From Chryseobacterium taiwanense (lineage in GTDB: Bacteria > Bacteroidota > Bacteroidia > Flavobacteriales > Weeksellaceae): a stretch of DNA of 64,000 bases. Below are positions 33,837 through 42,792 of the stretch, piece after piece. The stretch's first letter is position 1; each line of letters opens with the position of its first letter. The translations under genes and the position numbers were made by a program. A model generated the notes under the pieces. That model did not search any database and had not been told where the DNA came from. It saw only the letters and a list, made by a program, of their open reading frames with translations. Location of the stretch: the NCBI RefSeq assembly GCF_000813825.1, contig NZ_JWTA01000010.1:150274-214273 (forward strand), given 5' to 3'.

Positions 33837-35486
33837 TTACCCGATCAATTCTTTCGCCTGTGCCATCGCAGCCTCTGTAATCTTGCTCCCAGAAAGCAAC
33901 TGAGCAATTTCGTTGAGTTTTTCTTCGCTGCTTAAAGGAACAATGGTGGATTGAGTTTTTCCGGAAACGTCCTGTTTTACCACTTTATAGTTATCATTTC
34001 CTTTTGCAGCAACCTGCGCTAAGTGAGAAATGACAATAAGCTGCATATCCGCAGACATTTCACGCATTAAGTTTCCAATCTCTTCAGCTACTTTTCCTGA
34101 CACTCCGGTATCGATTTCATCTAAAATCAATGTTGGAAGCTCATCACTTTCTGCAATAATCTTCTTTACCGCCAACATGACACGCGATCTTTCACCTCCG
34201 GAAATAGCCGTTTGAATCGGTTTTAAAGGAAATCCTGAATTCGCCTGGAATAATAACTGAATATTTTCTTTTCCGAATTGATTAAAGTCTGAAGAGTCTT
34301 GTAATTCAATATCTACTTTTGCTTTTTCTAAGCCTAACTTTTTAAGTAAATCTTCTGCTTTTTTAATGAAAACAGGAATACTTTTCTTTCTGTTTTTTGA
34401 AAGCTTTTCAGCTAGATTTTGAAGAGCCTTTTCTTTTTTAGCAATATTTTCTTCAATTTCTGCAATGTTGGCTTCCAATTCAGAAGCTCCTTGTTGTTCA
34501 CCAGCTAATTGATCTCTGATTTCTTTCAGTTCTTCAATTCCGGAAACACTGTGTTTTAGAAATAGTGAATTAATCTTATTATTCAATTCAGAAAGTAATG
34601 CTAGATTTTCAGGGTTTATTTCAATACTCTCAGCTTCATTTTCAAGCTCAGAAATAATGTCTTTCAGTTCTACAAAAGATATTTCCAATCTATTATCTAG
34701 ATCTGAAAAACTATTTGAAACCTCTGAAATCTTAGAAAGTTTATTCTTCGCTTCATTAAAGAATGAAAGGATGCCAACTTCTTCCTGATGAAATCTTGAT
34801 AAAATCTGTGCAAGATTCTCAGAAATCATCTCCGCATTTTCCTGTATGGATAGCTGGTTTTGAAGATCTTCATAGTCTACATCATCGAGCTTCAATTCTT
34901 CTAATTCATTCAGCAAAAATTCTTTGTAATCACTTTCTTTATTATTCTCAGACAGTTGTGTCTGTAATTTTTTAAGTTGAGTTTTTAAACTCTGGAAATC
35001 TGAAAATTCTCCTTGATATTCCTCTACGATCTGCTTATTTTCAGACAATCCGTCAATAATTTTAAACTGATATTCTGCAGTAAAAAGATTGGATGTTTCG
35101 AATTGGGAATGAATATCTATAAGCTGAGAAGAAAGTTCTTTCAGAACATCCAACGTCACCGGAACATCGTTAATAAAAGCTCTTGATTTTCCGGATGGAA
35201 GAATTTCTCTTCTTATAATGGTTTGCTGATCGTAATCAAGATCATTTTCTATAAAAAACTTCTTGAAACGGTTATTTAATGAAAATTCGGTTTCCACAAC
35301 ACTTTTTTCGTCTGTGTTGGAAATAGATTTTGCATCTGCACGTTCTCCTAAGATAAGGCGAAGTGCTCCTAAAATAATGGATTTCCCGGCTCCGGTTTCT
35401 CCCGTGATTACCTGTAATCCTTTATTTAAAGAAACATCCAGTACATCAATAAGTGCAAAGTTTTTTATATAGATTCTCGAAAGCAT
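33837..35486 (-). CDS. recN: DNA repair protein RecN
   Basis: A 549-residue SMC-like ATPase for double-strand-break repair. Walker A GETGAGKS is at 29-36; residues ~150-370 form the coiled-coil arms; the C-terminus has the ABC signature ISGGERSRVMLAVK, Walker B LPTLILDEIDTGVSG and the switch histidine in VISHLAQVA. The length is typical. It is the last gene of the bamD-rpoZ-coaBC-porD-recN cluster, which is conserved across Bacteroidetes. Confidence 0.96.
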   Translation of the reverse strand: MLSRIYIKNFALIDVLDVSLNKGLQVITGETGAGKSIILGALRLILGERADAKSISNTDEKSVVETEFSLNNRFKKFFIENDLDYDQQTIIRREILPSGKSRAFINDVPVTLDVLKELSSQLIDIHSQFETSNLFTAEYQFKIIDGLSENKQIVEEYQGEFSDFQSLKTQLKKLQTQLSENNKESDYKEFLLNELEELKLDDVDYEDLQNQLSIQENAEMISENLAQILSRFHQEEVGILSFFNEAKNKLSKISEVSNSFSDLDNRLEISFVELKDIISELENEAESIEINPENLALLSELNNKINSLFLKHSVSGIEELKEIRDQLAGEQQGASELEANIAEIEENIAKKEKALQNLAEKLSKNRKKSIPVFIKKAEDLLKKLGLEKAKVDIELQDSSDFNQFGKENIQLLFQANSGFPLKPIQTAISGGERSRVMLAVKKIIAESDELPTLILDEIDTGVSGKVAEEIGNLMREMSADMQLIVISHLAQVAAKGNDNYKVVKQDVSGKTQSTIVPLSSEEKLNEIAQLLSGSKITEAAMAQAKELIG

Positions 35487-35556
35487 AAATCGGCAGCAGA
35501 TTATGATTGATACTGCAAATATAAAATTTCAAATTAAGATTTAAGAACAGATTTTC

Positions 35557-36465
35557 TTACTTCCATTTATTCCACTTAGAATCAGTATGTTTCGGAGCAA
35601 AAACAATCATCAATTGCTTTAAATCACCTAGCATAATTCCTCCGTTATTCCCTGAATTGAAAATATTGAAAATTTCATCACTTTTTGCTTCGATAAAAAC
35701 ATTGAAAGCATAGTTCTGCTGGAATGTATTTTCATATATTTTTAATTGCATTAAAGCATCAAAAATGGCCTTTTTAGAAGGAGTCTGATCCTGATTATAA
35801 AGACCATCTAACCCGATTCTATGGTAAGTATAAAAAGTAGTTCTTAGCTGATTGGTATTAGAATTCAATAACGTACTAATTAAATTACCTCTTGTTCTTG
35901 GTCCTTCTGTTCCCAATTGAGCCCACCCTTCGTAATTTCTATTCTGAGAGTTCTGAGCAATCTGCTGTGCCTTTGTAAACCACTGCGTTCCGCCCATCGA
36001 CTGAAAACTATCTGCATCATACCCTAAAATCAGATATACATAAAAGCTGATCACATCAATCAGGTTTTTTCCTGAAAACTGTCTTTCATTAAAGATCAGG
36101 TTTTCATTTTCTACATATTCAAATCCGAATTTCGTATCCTGAATATTAATTAAGGGGGATTCATAATTTGTACTGAATACGGGACGAACTGCCTGTACTA
36201 CAATACTTCCTTTATAGGTATTCCCATTTTTTTCACTGATGACAATCGCAAAATTTGATTTGATTTTTTCAAAATTCTGTAATTTCTTCCCTGTCCAGCT
36301 TGTATTGTTAATGAAATCTCTAAGACTCTTTTCCAATGTTTTATATACCTGCTGATTACTTCCTCCCATTTGCTGAGCGTTGATCTGCACTGTGGAAAGT
36401 AATTCCTGAGAAAAACTGATATTATAAAGGAAAAATATAAAAAATATGCTTAAAATTCTTTTCAT
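35557..36465 (-). CDS. porD: DUF4835 family protein (PorD-type, type IX secretion)
   Basis: A 302-residue exported protein with a Sec signal (MKRILSIFFIFFLYNISFSQ). Family stretches seen: QINAQQMGGSNQQVYKTLEK, LRDFINNTSWTG, FNERQFSGKNLIDVISFYVY, LGYDADSFQSMGG and MVFAPKHTDSKWNKWK. DUF4835 members are annotated as the T9SS component PorD, a periplasmic protein, though its exact role in secretion is less clear than for PorK-PorN. The two T9SS-tailed proteins in this window would be clients of that system. It sits between coaBC and recN. Confidence 0.85.
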   Translation of the reverse strand: MKRILSIFFIFFLYNISFSQELLSTVQINAQQMGGSNQQVYKTLEKSLRDFINNTSWTGKKLQNFEKIKSNFAIVISEKNGNTYKGSIVVQAVRPVFSTNYESPLINIQDTKFGFEYVENENLIFNERQFSGKNLIDVISFYVYLILGYDADSFQSMGGTQWFTKAQQIAQNSQNRNYEGWAQLGTEGPRTRGNLISTLLNSNTNQLRTTFYTYHRIGLDGLYNQDQTPSKKAIFDALMQLKIYENTFQQNYAFNVFIEAKSDEIFNIFNSGNNGGIMLGDLKQLMIVFAPKHTDSKWNKWK

Positions 36466-36502
36466 TGTTTATTTAAAAATTGAGAACGGAAATTTATAAA
36501 AA

Positions 36503-37705
36503 TTATTTTAATAGCTGATTCTCAATAAAATTGAAAATATCTTTTGCTACTTCATCTTTAGATTTCAAATCAAATTCTGTTTTCTCTGTTTTTGTGAAAA
36601 TTTTGATTTTGTTGGTATCGTTTTTAAAACCGGCTCCTTCATCTCTCAAAGAATTCAGAACAATCATATCCAGATTTTTCTTTTCCAGCTTTCCTTTGGC
36701 ATTTTCTTCTTCATTTTGAGTTTCCAAGGCAAATCCTACCAAAAACTGATGATCTTTTTTCTCACCCATCGTTTTTAGAATATCCGGATTTTTAACAAGC
36801 TCTATGGTTAGATTCTCATCATTCTTTTTGATCTTCTCTTTGGCAACTTCTTTGGGTGCATAATCTGCAACCGCCGCGCTTGCAATAGCAATATCTACAT
36901 TTTCATAGAACTTGAATACTTCTTCAAGCATTTCTTTCGCAGACGTTACTCTATGGATTTCAATATTCTGAATATTTGTTTTTTCGGCACTTGGGCCTGA
37001 AACTAAGATCACTTTTGCTCCTCTTTTTGCCGCCTCTTCCGCTAATGAAAAACCCATTTTTCCTGAAGAATGATTGCCTATAAATCTAACAGGATCAATA
37101 GCTTCATAGGTTGGTCCCGCTGTAATAAGAATAGTTTTCCCTTCTAATGTTTTATGCTGAGCTGAATAAAAAAAGTCTTCAAGAATTTTTACGATGGTTT
37201 CTGGTTCTGCCATTCTTCCCTGTCCTACCAATCCACTTGCTAATTCCCCATTTTCAGCCGGAATTATATAATGTCCGTAACTTTCAGCCAATTCTAGGTT
37301 TTTCTTTGTAGAAGGGTGTTGATACATATCCAAATCCATTGCAGGAGCAATGAATATGGGACACTTCGCTGACATATAGGTTGCAATTACCAAATTATCA
37401 CAGGTTCCGTGAACCATTTTCGATAATGTATTGGATGTGCATGGAGCAACAATCATTACATCTGCCCACAATCCAAGTTCTACATGGCTGTTCCAGGTTC
37501 CGTTATCTCCATAAAAATCCGTATACACCGGTTTTTTTGATAAGGTAGACAGGCTCAATTTTGTAACAAAATTTTCTGCATCGGGAGTCATAATCACCTG
37601 AACTTCCGCCCCTTTTTTCACAAAATCTCTTATTAAGAAATGAATTTTGTAAGCTGCAATTCCTCCAGAAACGGCTATTAGTATCTTTTTGCCGGAAACA
37701 CTCAT
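36503..37705 (-). CDS. coaBC: Bifunctional phosphopantothenoylcysteine decarboxylase / phosphopantothenate-cysteine ligase
   Basis: A 400-residue fusion enzyme for two steps of coenzyme A synthesis. Residues 1-~185 are the flavin-dependent CoaC domain (KKILIAVSGGIAAYK, active His in NSHVELG, TCDNLVIATYMSAKCP, PAMDLDMY). Residues ~190-400 are the CoaB ligase (ITAGPTYEAIDPVRFIGNHS, SGKMGFSLAEEAAKRGA, VADYAPKEVAKEKIKK, LVGFALETQNE). A strong hairpin lies between it and rpoZ upstream. Confidence 0.96.
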   Translation of the reverse strand: MSVSGKKILIAVSGGIAAYKIHFLIRDFVKKGAEVQVIMTPDAENFVTKLSLSTLSKKPVYTDFYGDNGTWNSHVELGLWADVMIVAPCTSNTLSKMVHGTCDNLVIATYMSAKCPIFIAPAMDLDMYQHPSTKKNLELAESYGHYIIPAENGELASGLVGQGRMAEPETIVKILEDFFYSAQHKTLEGKTILITAGPTYEAIDPVRFIGNHSSGKMGFSLAEEAAKRGAKVILVSGPSAEKTNIQNIEIHRVTSAKEMLEEVFKFYENVDIAIASAAVADYAPKEVAKEKIKKNDENLTIELVKNPDILKTMGEKKDHQFLVGFALETQNEEENAKGKLEKKNLDMIVLNSLRDEGAGFKNDTNKIKIFTKTEKTEFDLKSKDEVAKDIFNFIENQLLK

Positions 37706-37770
37706 TGAGTTTTATTTTTTTGAATCACTAATTTACTTATTTTTCCCATAACAGCCATTATATAAAATAG

Positions 37771-37808
37771 CAAAGGTCATAAAGAAACAAGTTTCTTTAT
37801 GACCTTTG
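37771..37808. terminator. Very strong hairpin between rpoZ and coaBC
   Basis: A perfect 18-bp stem (CAAAGGTCATAAAGAAAC and its complement) with a 2-nt loop, 21 bp after the rpoZ stop. It either separates rpoZ-bamD from coaBC-porD-recN or limits read-through. Confidence 0.8.
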
Positions 37809-37828
37809 TATATGTAAAACACAAAAGA

Positions 37829-38152
37829 TTACTTTCTATCTTCCGTTTTTCTGAAGTATACATCATCATTTAACCATTCTTCAATTGCGATAGAAGTTGG
37901 TTTTGGAAGTTTTTCATAGTGTTTAGAGATTTCAATCTGTTCTCTGTTTTCAAAAACTTCTTCCAATGTAGAGTTGTGAACAGCAAATTCATCCAGTTTA
38001 TTGTGCAATTCTGTACGAATCTCTGCATTAATCTGCTCTGCTCTTTTTCCCATGATAACAATAGCTTCATAGATTGAACCTACTTTATCTTCAATCTTAT
38101 CTTTATCGTAAGTAATCGTATTTACTTCTGCTTTTGTATCTTTTACGCTCAT
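37829..38152 (-). CDS. rpoZ: RNA polymerase omega-type subunit (Rpb6 family)
   Basis: A 107-residue protein of the Bacteroidetes omega/Rpb6 family. The core IYEAIVIMGKRAEQINAEIR corresponds to the omega helix that clamps the beta-prime C-terminus; a family extension follows (VFENREQIEISKHYEKLPKP). It helps assembly and stability of RNA polymerase. A TAAATTTG -7 box lies just upstream, in the gap after bamD. Confidence 0.9.
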   Translation of the reverse strand: MSVKDTKAEVNTITYDKDKIEDKVGSIYEAIVIMGKRAEQINAEIRTELHNKLDEFAVHNSTLEEVFENREQIEISKHYEKLPKPTSIAIEEWLNDDVYFRKTEDRK

Positions 38153-38181
38153 TTTGAGAAATTTATTTTATTTTAAGATGG

Positions 38182-38189
38182 CAAATTTA
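38182..38189 (-). promoter_or_regulatory. Bacteroidetes -7 element TAAATTTG before rpoZ
   Basis: A TAnnTTTG match in the 41-bp gap between bamD and rpoZ suggests rpoZ has a promoter of its own besides read-through from bamD. Confidence 0.4.
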
Positions 38190-38193
38190 CAAA

Positions 38194-39189
38194 TTATCTT
38201 TGAATTTTGAAAGTCGCTGCCGGAGGTGGTGTTTGAAGCGCTGCACTATCTCTTTGAATTTGCATGGCTTTCTTCTCTGCAGAAACCTGATCTTTCAGCT
38301 GCTGCTCAGTCTTTGCTTTATCTGCAAGCTTAGCTGCTTCCTTCTTTTGTCTCTCCGTAAGAGTAGCAATTCTTGCCTCAGTTTGTTTCTTTACAACGAC
38401 AAAATTTTTCTTTTCTCTCTCTAATTTTTCTCTTAGATCTAAAGCCGTCTTCGAATATTCTGTATTAGGAAGTTCTTTTTCAACTTGTTTTGTAAAAGAA
38501 AGAGCACTTTCAATACGTTCATCCTTCAAATCGTATACCGACTTCACAGCCAATTCGTAACGAGACTTCATGATAAAGTCATAGATTTTCGGACGAAGTT
38601 TTGTACTTGGGAAATCGTCTAACACATTCTCCAACGCTACATTGGCAGATTTGTAATCTCCCATTTTGAAATATTGTCTTGCGTTTTCGTATGCTTTAAA
38701 TTCCAGTTTATAAGAAAGCTCATCAATCAACGTATTGATATTTTTTGATCTTTCAGAGTTTGGATAATTATTGATGAAATCCTGAAGTTCATTGATTGCC
38801 AATTCTGTACTAGACTGATCCAAGTTATAGTCCATAGATCCTTCATAGTAACATAGTGCAGACATATAAGCTGCTTCTTCTGCTCTAGGATCTTTCGGGA
38901 AACTTACTGCAAAATTTTTAAACTGATGTCCTGCCAGTTTATAGCTTTTATCATAATAGTTTGCATATGCCGTATTGAAACCTACATTAGGAAAATCATC
39001 CGTCCCTGCTACTAAATTCGTAAGCCTATCGTAAAGAGCCAACGCATTTTTCCACTTCTTTTTTGCAAAGTTTTCATTTGCTGCTTTTAAAATGAAGTTT
39101 TTGTCAGCACTTTTTAATGCTCTCTCCTGCTGGCTTACACATGACACAACAACCGTTAGTGCAAAAAGACCTAAAATATATTTTTTCAT
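38194..39189 (-). CDS. bamD: Outer membrane assembly lipoprotein BamD
   Basis: A 331-residue lipoprotein; the ATG at 39189 starts the signal MKKYILGLFALTVVVSC (lipid anchor Cys17). Residues ~30-250 are TPR repeats of the BamD fold (NFAKKKWKNALALYDRL, FAVSFPKDPRAEEAAYMSAL, AINELQDFINNYPNSERS, YFKMGDYKSANVALENVL). The C-terminal ~80 residues are a Lys/Glu/Ala-rich extension (LTERQKKEAAKLADKAKTEQ) not found in E. coli BamD. It is an essential part of the machine that inserts barrel proteins in the outer membrane. Confidence 0.93.
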   Translation of the reverse strand: MKKYILGLFALTVVVSCVSQQERALKSADKNFILKAANENFAKKKWKNALALYDRLTNLVAGTDDFPNVGFNTAYANYYDKSYKLAGHQFKNFAVSFPKDPRAEEAAYMSALCYYEGSMDYNLDQSSTELAINELQDFINNYPNSERSKNINTLIDELSYKLEFKAYENARQYFKMGDYKSANVALENVLDDFPSTKLRPKIYDFIMKSRYELAVKSVYDLKDERIESALSFTKQVEKELPNTEYSKTALDLREKLEREKKNFVVVKKQTEARIATLTERQKKEAAKLADKAKTEQQLKDQVSAEKKAMQIQRDSAALQTPPPAATFKIQR

Positions 39190-39291
39190 ATAAAAATTCA
39201 ACAGTTTTCGGATTTTATAGCCGATTTACTAATTTGCAAAAATATAACTTTTTTGCCAAAAGATTTTTTTTTATGATTATTTAACGTAATT

Positions 39292-39921
39292 TTAGTCTGC
39301 AGCGTATCCCAAAATTGCAAAAACACTTAATAAGAGATTCATTCTGATTTTTTTCTCAGCTTCTTTTACATAGGTTTCTTCATTTTTATGAGGAACATAC
39401 AATTCATAGAAATTTCTGTTTCTAATCACAAATAAAGTAGACCCAATAATGGTTGTCAGAATATCTTCCGGTTTTGGAGTAAAAGTAAATACTCCTGAAG
39501 CTACCCCTTTTTTGATAACTTCATCTATTTTCTTTACAAAAAGCTGATAGAAATCCAGCAATTCATCTTTCAGGTTATCCGTATGTCTAAGTTCCTGCGT
39601 TACAAAACCGTGAAAATAATTATATTTAAAAAGTTGTGTTACGATAAATTTAATCATTTCCTTCATCTGCATTTCAGGTTTACCGTCTTTAATCGTATCA
39701 GCAAATTCTGAAAAATTTTCTCTCGTTTTCAAAACTCTGTATTGATAGAGATAAGACATCATTTTTTCTTTAGATCCAAAATAATATGAAATCATGGCAA
39801 CATTTATATTGGCTTTGGAACAGATATCTCTTACGGAAGTTCCTTCATATCCTTTTTTTGCGATCAGCTCTTCGGCTATGTCTAAAATATGAATCTGCTT
39901 TTCAGTAAACTTTTTTCTCAT
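39292..39921 (-). CDS. TetR-family transcriptional regulator
   Basis: A 209-residue regulator. The N-terminal helix-turn-helix is seen in KKGYEGTSVRDICSKANINV followed by AMISYYFGSKEKMM. The C-terminal ligand domain (residues ~60-205) shows no recognised signature. It is transcribed away from the tatD-like gene across a 97-bp gap and may regulate it or itself. Ligand unknown. Confidence 0.88.
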   Translation of the reverse strand: MRKKFTEKQIHILDIAEELIAKKGYEGTSVRDICSKANINVAMISYYFGSKEKMMSYLYQYRVLKTRENFSEFADTIKDGKPEMQMKEMIKFIVTQLFKYNYFHGFVTQELRHTDNLKDELLDFYQLFVKKIDEVIKKGVASGVFTFTPKPEDILTTIIGSTLFVIRNRNFYELYVPHKNEETYVKEAEKKIRMNLLLSVFAILGYAAD

Positions 39922-40018
39922 GAGGATTGAGTTTGAGTAAAGTTAGGAAATTTTTAACATATTTATAAACGTTTGTTTAGCATTTTTATCTGAGTCTTAA
40001 ATTATCGTATTTTTGTTC

Positions 40019-40645
40019 ATGGATTATTTTGATTTTCATCATCATAAGAAAAATATTTCTTTCGGAATCTACAATTTGGATCTTACTGATAAGATTCCGG
40101 ATTCTTTATATTCTGTTGGAATTCATCCTAAAGACATTCTTTATGACAAGATAACGGAACAGCTTAACTGGCTGAATGAAAATATTACGGAAAACTGTTT
40201 TGCGATTGGTGAATGCGGTTTAGATTCGTTTGTTCCTATTGAACAGAACATTCAGGAAGAAGTTTTCTTACGACAAATAGAAATTTCTAATGAGCTCAAA
40301 AAACCGATCATCATTCATTGTGTACGGAAATTTTATGAAGTAATTTCTTTCAGAAAAAAGGCCAATCAGGCGATGATTATTCATGGATTCAACAAAAAAG
40401 AAAGCATTGCCCATGATCTTCTTAAAAATAATTTTTATCTGAGTTTTGGAAAAGCAGTTTTGTATAATTTATCTTTGCAGAATACTTTGAAAATTACCCC
40501 TTTAAACAAAATCTTTCTGGAAACGGATAACGAGGATTTTGAAATCGCAACATTGTATGAAAAAGTTGCCGAAATAAAAGGGATTTCTCTGGAAGTATTA
40601 AATGAACAGATTTTAGAAAATTTAGAGATCATAAGACATGGATAA
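40019..40645 (+). CDS. TatD family metal-dependent hydrolase
   Basis: A 208-residue protein from the ATG at 40019 (MDYFDFHHHK). It is a TatD-type amidohydrolase-fold nuclease: metal ligands in the HxH of FHHHK, Glu in IGECGLD, His in IIIHCVR, His in MIIHGF, and Asp in LETDNED. It is shorter than E. coli TatD (260 residues) but retains every metal ligand region, including SFGKAVL. TatD enzymes are 3'-5' DNA exonucleases with roles in DNA repair. The 3' end overlaps tcdA by 8 bp. Confidence 0.88.
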   Translation: MDYFDFHHHKKNISFGIYNLDLTDKIPDSLYSVGIHPKDILYDKITEQLNWLNENITENCFAIGECGLDSFVPIEQNIQEEVFLRQIEISNELKKPIIIHCVRKFYEVISFRKKANQAMIIHGFNKKESIAHDLLKNNFYLSFGKAVLYNLSLQNTLKITPLNKIFLETDNEDFEIATLYEKVAEIKGISLEVLNEQILENLEIIRHG

Positions 40646-41363
40646 ATATTGGTTGGAAAGAACGGAACTTCTCATCAAAGAGGAAGGATTGGAAAAGCTG
40701 AATAAAGCTAACGTTTTGGTTGTTGGATTGGGAGGAGTAGGCTCTTTTGCTGCAGAATTTCTGGCCAGAGCAGGAGTTGGAAATATGACGATTGTGGATG
40801 GAGACACCGTGGATATCACGAATATTAACAGACAGCTTCCTGCGTTGCATTCAACAGTGGGAAAGCATAAAGTAGAAGTCGTTGCAGAAAGGCTTTTAGA
40901 TATTAATCCTAAATTGTCTTTAATTAAAATCAATGAATTTCTGAATCCTGAAAGAATGGATCAGGTTCTTGATGAAGGAAACTTCAATTACATTCTTGAC
41001 TGCATCGACAGTGTGACTCCCAAGCTTAAGTTATTAATTGCTGCAAGAAGGAGAAAGATAAAGGTCGTAAGTTCTATGGGAGCCGGCGGAAAAGCTGACC
41101 CAAGCAAAGTCATGGTGAGAGACATCAGCAAAAGCCACAATTGTCATTTAGCAAGACAGATAAGAAAAAGGCTGAAAAAAGAGAAAATAAACAAGGGAAT
41201 CCGTTGTGTGTTTTCTAATGAGATTCAAAATGAAGAGAGCTTAAAAATGACTGACGGAACCAACTACAAAAGGTCTTTTTACGGAACAATTAGCTATATT
41301 CCAGCTATTTTTGGATTATATGCTGCTGCAGAAGTAATCAATCATTTGGTGAAGAAAGACTAA
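40638..41363 (+). CDS. tcdA: tRNA threonylcarbamoyladenosine dehydratase
   Basis: A 241-residue E1-like ThiF/MoeB-fold protein. The nucleotide-binding motif GLGGVGS is at 30-36; further family motifs are VDGDTVDITNINRQ, DCIDSVTPKL, SSMGAGGKADPSKV and IRCVFSNE. TcdA uses ATP to cyclise t6A at tRNA position 37 to ct6A. It overlaps the TatD gene by 8 bp, so the two are co-translated. Confidence 0.93.
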   Translation: MDKYWLERTELLIKEEGLEKLNKANVLVVGLGGVGSFAAEFLARAGVGNMTIVDGDTVDITNINRQLPALHSTVGKHKVEVVAERLLDINPKLSLIKINEFLNPERMDQVLDEGNFNYILDCIDSVTPKLKLLIAARRRKIKVVSSMGAGGKADPSKVMVRDISKSHNCHLARQIRKRLKKEKINKGIRCVFSNEIQNEESLKMTDGTNYKRSFYGTISYIPAIFGLYAAAEVINHLVKKD

Positions 41364-41380
41364 GCTTTTATAAAATATGA

Positions 41381-41465
41381 CGAGATGCTTCGACTTCGCT
41401 CAGCATGACATTTTTACTACCAAATATTTTTAGTAGTACCACACTAAGCGAAATCGAAGCATTTT
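41381..41465. repeat. Composite palindromic intergenic element
   Basis: Outer arms ATGCTTCGACTTCGCT (41385-41400) and AGCGAAATCGAAGCAT (41447-41462) pair with one mismatch; inside, TACTAC / GTAGTA form a second stem. The left end (GACTTCGCTCAGCATGACA) resembles the REP-like family of this window. It lies between tcdA and rnpA. Confidence 0.7.
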
Positions 41466-41498
41466 AATTTAAAATTCCACTATATTTACAGTCCGTAA

Positions 41499-41873
41499 AT
41501 GACAGACTTCAAATATTCCAAAGCCGAAAAACTCAAAAAAGAGACAGAAATTGCTTTACTTTTCGAAAAAGGTAAATGGAAAACTAATGGCAATCTAAGA
41601 ATTATTGTTCTGAAGGAAAAACCTACTGTTTCTATTGAAAAAGGAAAATTCGGGGTTTCGGTCTCTAAGCGATATTTCAAAAAAGCAGTTCACCGTAATC
41701 GTGTAAAAAGACTTTTGAGAGAAGCTTATCGTCTAAATAAAGACGTTTTTAAAGAGGCTTTCGGAGAGAAAACATTTGCCATGCTGTTTTGGGTTTCTTC
41801 GGAGATTCCAGCAAAATTTCAGGATGTAGAAGAGCAGTTTATAAAACTTTGCACCTCTCAAAAAAGACAATAA
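41499..41873 (+). CDS. rnpA: Ribonuclease P protein component
   Basis: A 124-residue basic protein with the RnpA signature FGVSVSKRYFKKAVHRNRVK followed by RLLREAYRL, and the N-terminal start KAEKLKKETEIALLFEKGKW. It binds the RNase P RNA and helps cleave the 5' leader of pre-tRNA. It is not next to rpmH, unlike in most bacteria, which is normal for Flavobacteria. The RNase P RNA gene is not in this window. Confidence 0.94.
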   Translation: MTDFKYSKAEKLKKETEIALLFEKGKWKTNGNLRIIVLKEKPTVSIEKGKFGVSVSKRYFKKAVHRNRVKRLLREAYRLNKDVFKEAFGEKTFAMLFWVSSEIPAKFQDVEEQFIKLCTSQKRQ

Positions 41874-41927
41874 ACATTCTTCTATTTTTTTGTACCTTTA
41901 AAAGGAACTATTAATCTGAAAAATAAA

Positions 41928-42533
41928 ATGTTAGATAATATTCCTTACCTTCCTTATATCATAAGTGCATTTATTGGTATTGGCTTGGCTGCAGCAAGTG
42001 GATTTCGGGTTTTCCTTCCTCTTTTTGCAGTAAGTTTAGCTTCTTATTTTCATTGGATTCCTATGAGTGAAAGTTTTGAATGGCTTTCTGGGCTTCCTAC
42101 GCTTATTACAACCGGAGTAGCGATGGTATTTGAAATTCTAGCATATTACATTCCTTTTTTAGACCACCTTTTAGATACCATTTCTATTCCTATGGCTACA
42201 ATCGCTGGCTCTATTCTATTTGCGAGTCAGTTTGCGGATTTAGGTACATTTCCTCAGTGGGCTTTAGCTTTGATTGCCGGAGGAGGAACCGCTGCGACCA
42301 TCAGTACGGGATTTGCAGGAATTCGTGCAGCATCTACTGCGACAACAGGAGGAGTGGCAAATCCGGTAGTAGGAACCACCGAAACTGCAGGAGCAGGACT
42401 TATGTCTGTTTTAGCAATGGCGACTCCTATTATTGCAGGAATACTTGCTATTATTTTCATTTTTCTGGCTCTTTCTATAGTAAGGAAGGCCTGGAAAAAG
42501 CTTAGACATAATAAAAAAACGGCTTCAGAATGA
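41928..42533 (+). CDS. DUF4126 membrane protein
   Basis: A 201-residue integral membrane protein with about five hydrophobic segments and many small residues (SAFIGIGLAAASGFRVFLPL, IAGGGTAATISTGFAGIRAA, ANPVVGTTETAGAGLMSVLA). This Gly/Ala-rich pattern with the conserved GFRVFLPL start matches the DUF4126 family. The function is unknown. The C-terminus is basic and cytoplasmic. It ends in a strong terminator shared with the convergent gene. Confidence 0.85.
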   Translation: MLDNIPYLPYIISAFIGIGLAAASGFRVFLPLFAVSLASYFHWIPMSESFEWLSGLPTLITTGVAMVFEILAYYIPFLDHLLDTISIPMATIAGSILFASQFADLGTFPQWALALIAGGGTAATISTGFAGIRAASTATTGGVANPVVGTTETAGAGLMSVLAMATPIIAGILAIIFIFLALSIVRKAWKKLRHNKKTASE

Positions 42534-42552
42534 AAATTTTGATTTCAATTAT

Positions 42553-42592
42553 AAAAAAGGCGGCTGAAAATGAATTTTCAGCCGCCTTTTTT
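42553..42592. terminator. Bidirectional terminator
   Basis: A perfect 18-bp stem (AAAAAAGGCGGCTGAAAA and its complement) with a 4-nt loop and T-run, between convergent DUF4126 and PLDc_N-like genes. Confidence 0.9.
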
Positions 42593-42783
42593 TATTTTAT
42601 TTTCTTCATATAATTTCCAAAAACAATCCCGAGAGGACCTAAAACTGGAAATAAAATCAGAACTAAGTAAGGTAAAATACCCGATTTATTTTTAAAGAGT
42701 GTCGAAATCGCTACAATGTACAGTACAATAACAGCAACAGCGAACAATATTATTTCATATGGCGTGATTACAAGTAGGTTCAT
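42592..42783 (-). CDS. Small membrane protein, PLDc_N-like
   Basis: A 63-residue protein with two membrane helices (IILFAVAVIVLYIVAISTLF and LPYLVLILFPVLGPLGIVFG). The second helix, with its PYLVLILFPVLGPLG core, resembles the PLDc_N (cardiolipin synthase N-terminal) helical pair found alone in many small Bacteroidetes proteins. It starts 9 bp after the stop of the 654-residue gene and is probably the end of the lptE operon. Function unknown. Confidence 0.72.
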   Translation of the reverse strand: MNLLVITPYEIILFAVAVIVLYIVAISTLFKNKSGILPYLVLILFPVLGPLGIVFGNYMKKIK

Positions 42784-42792
42784 TAATATGAT

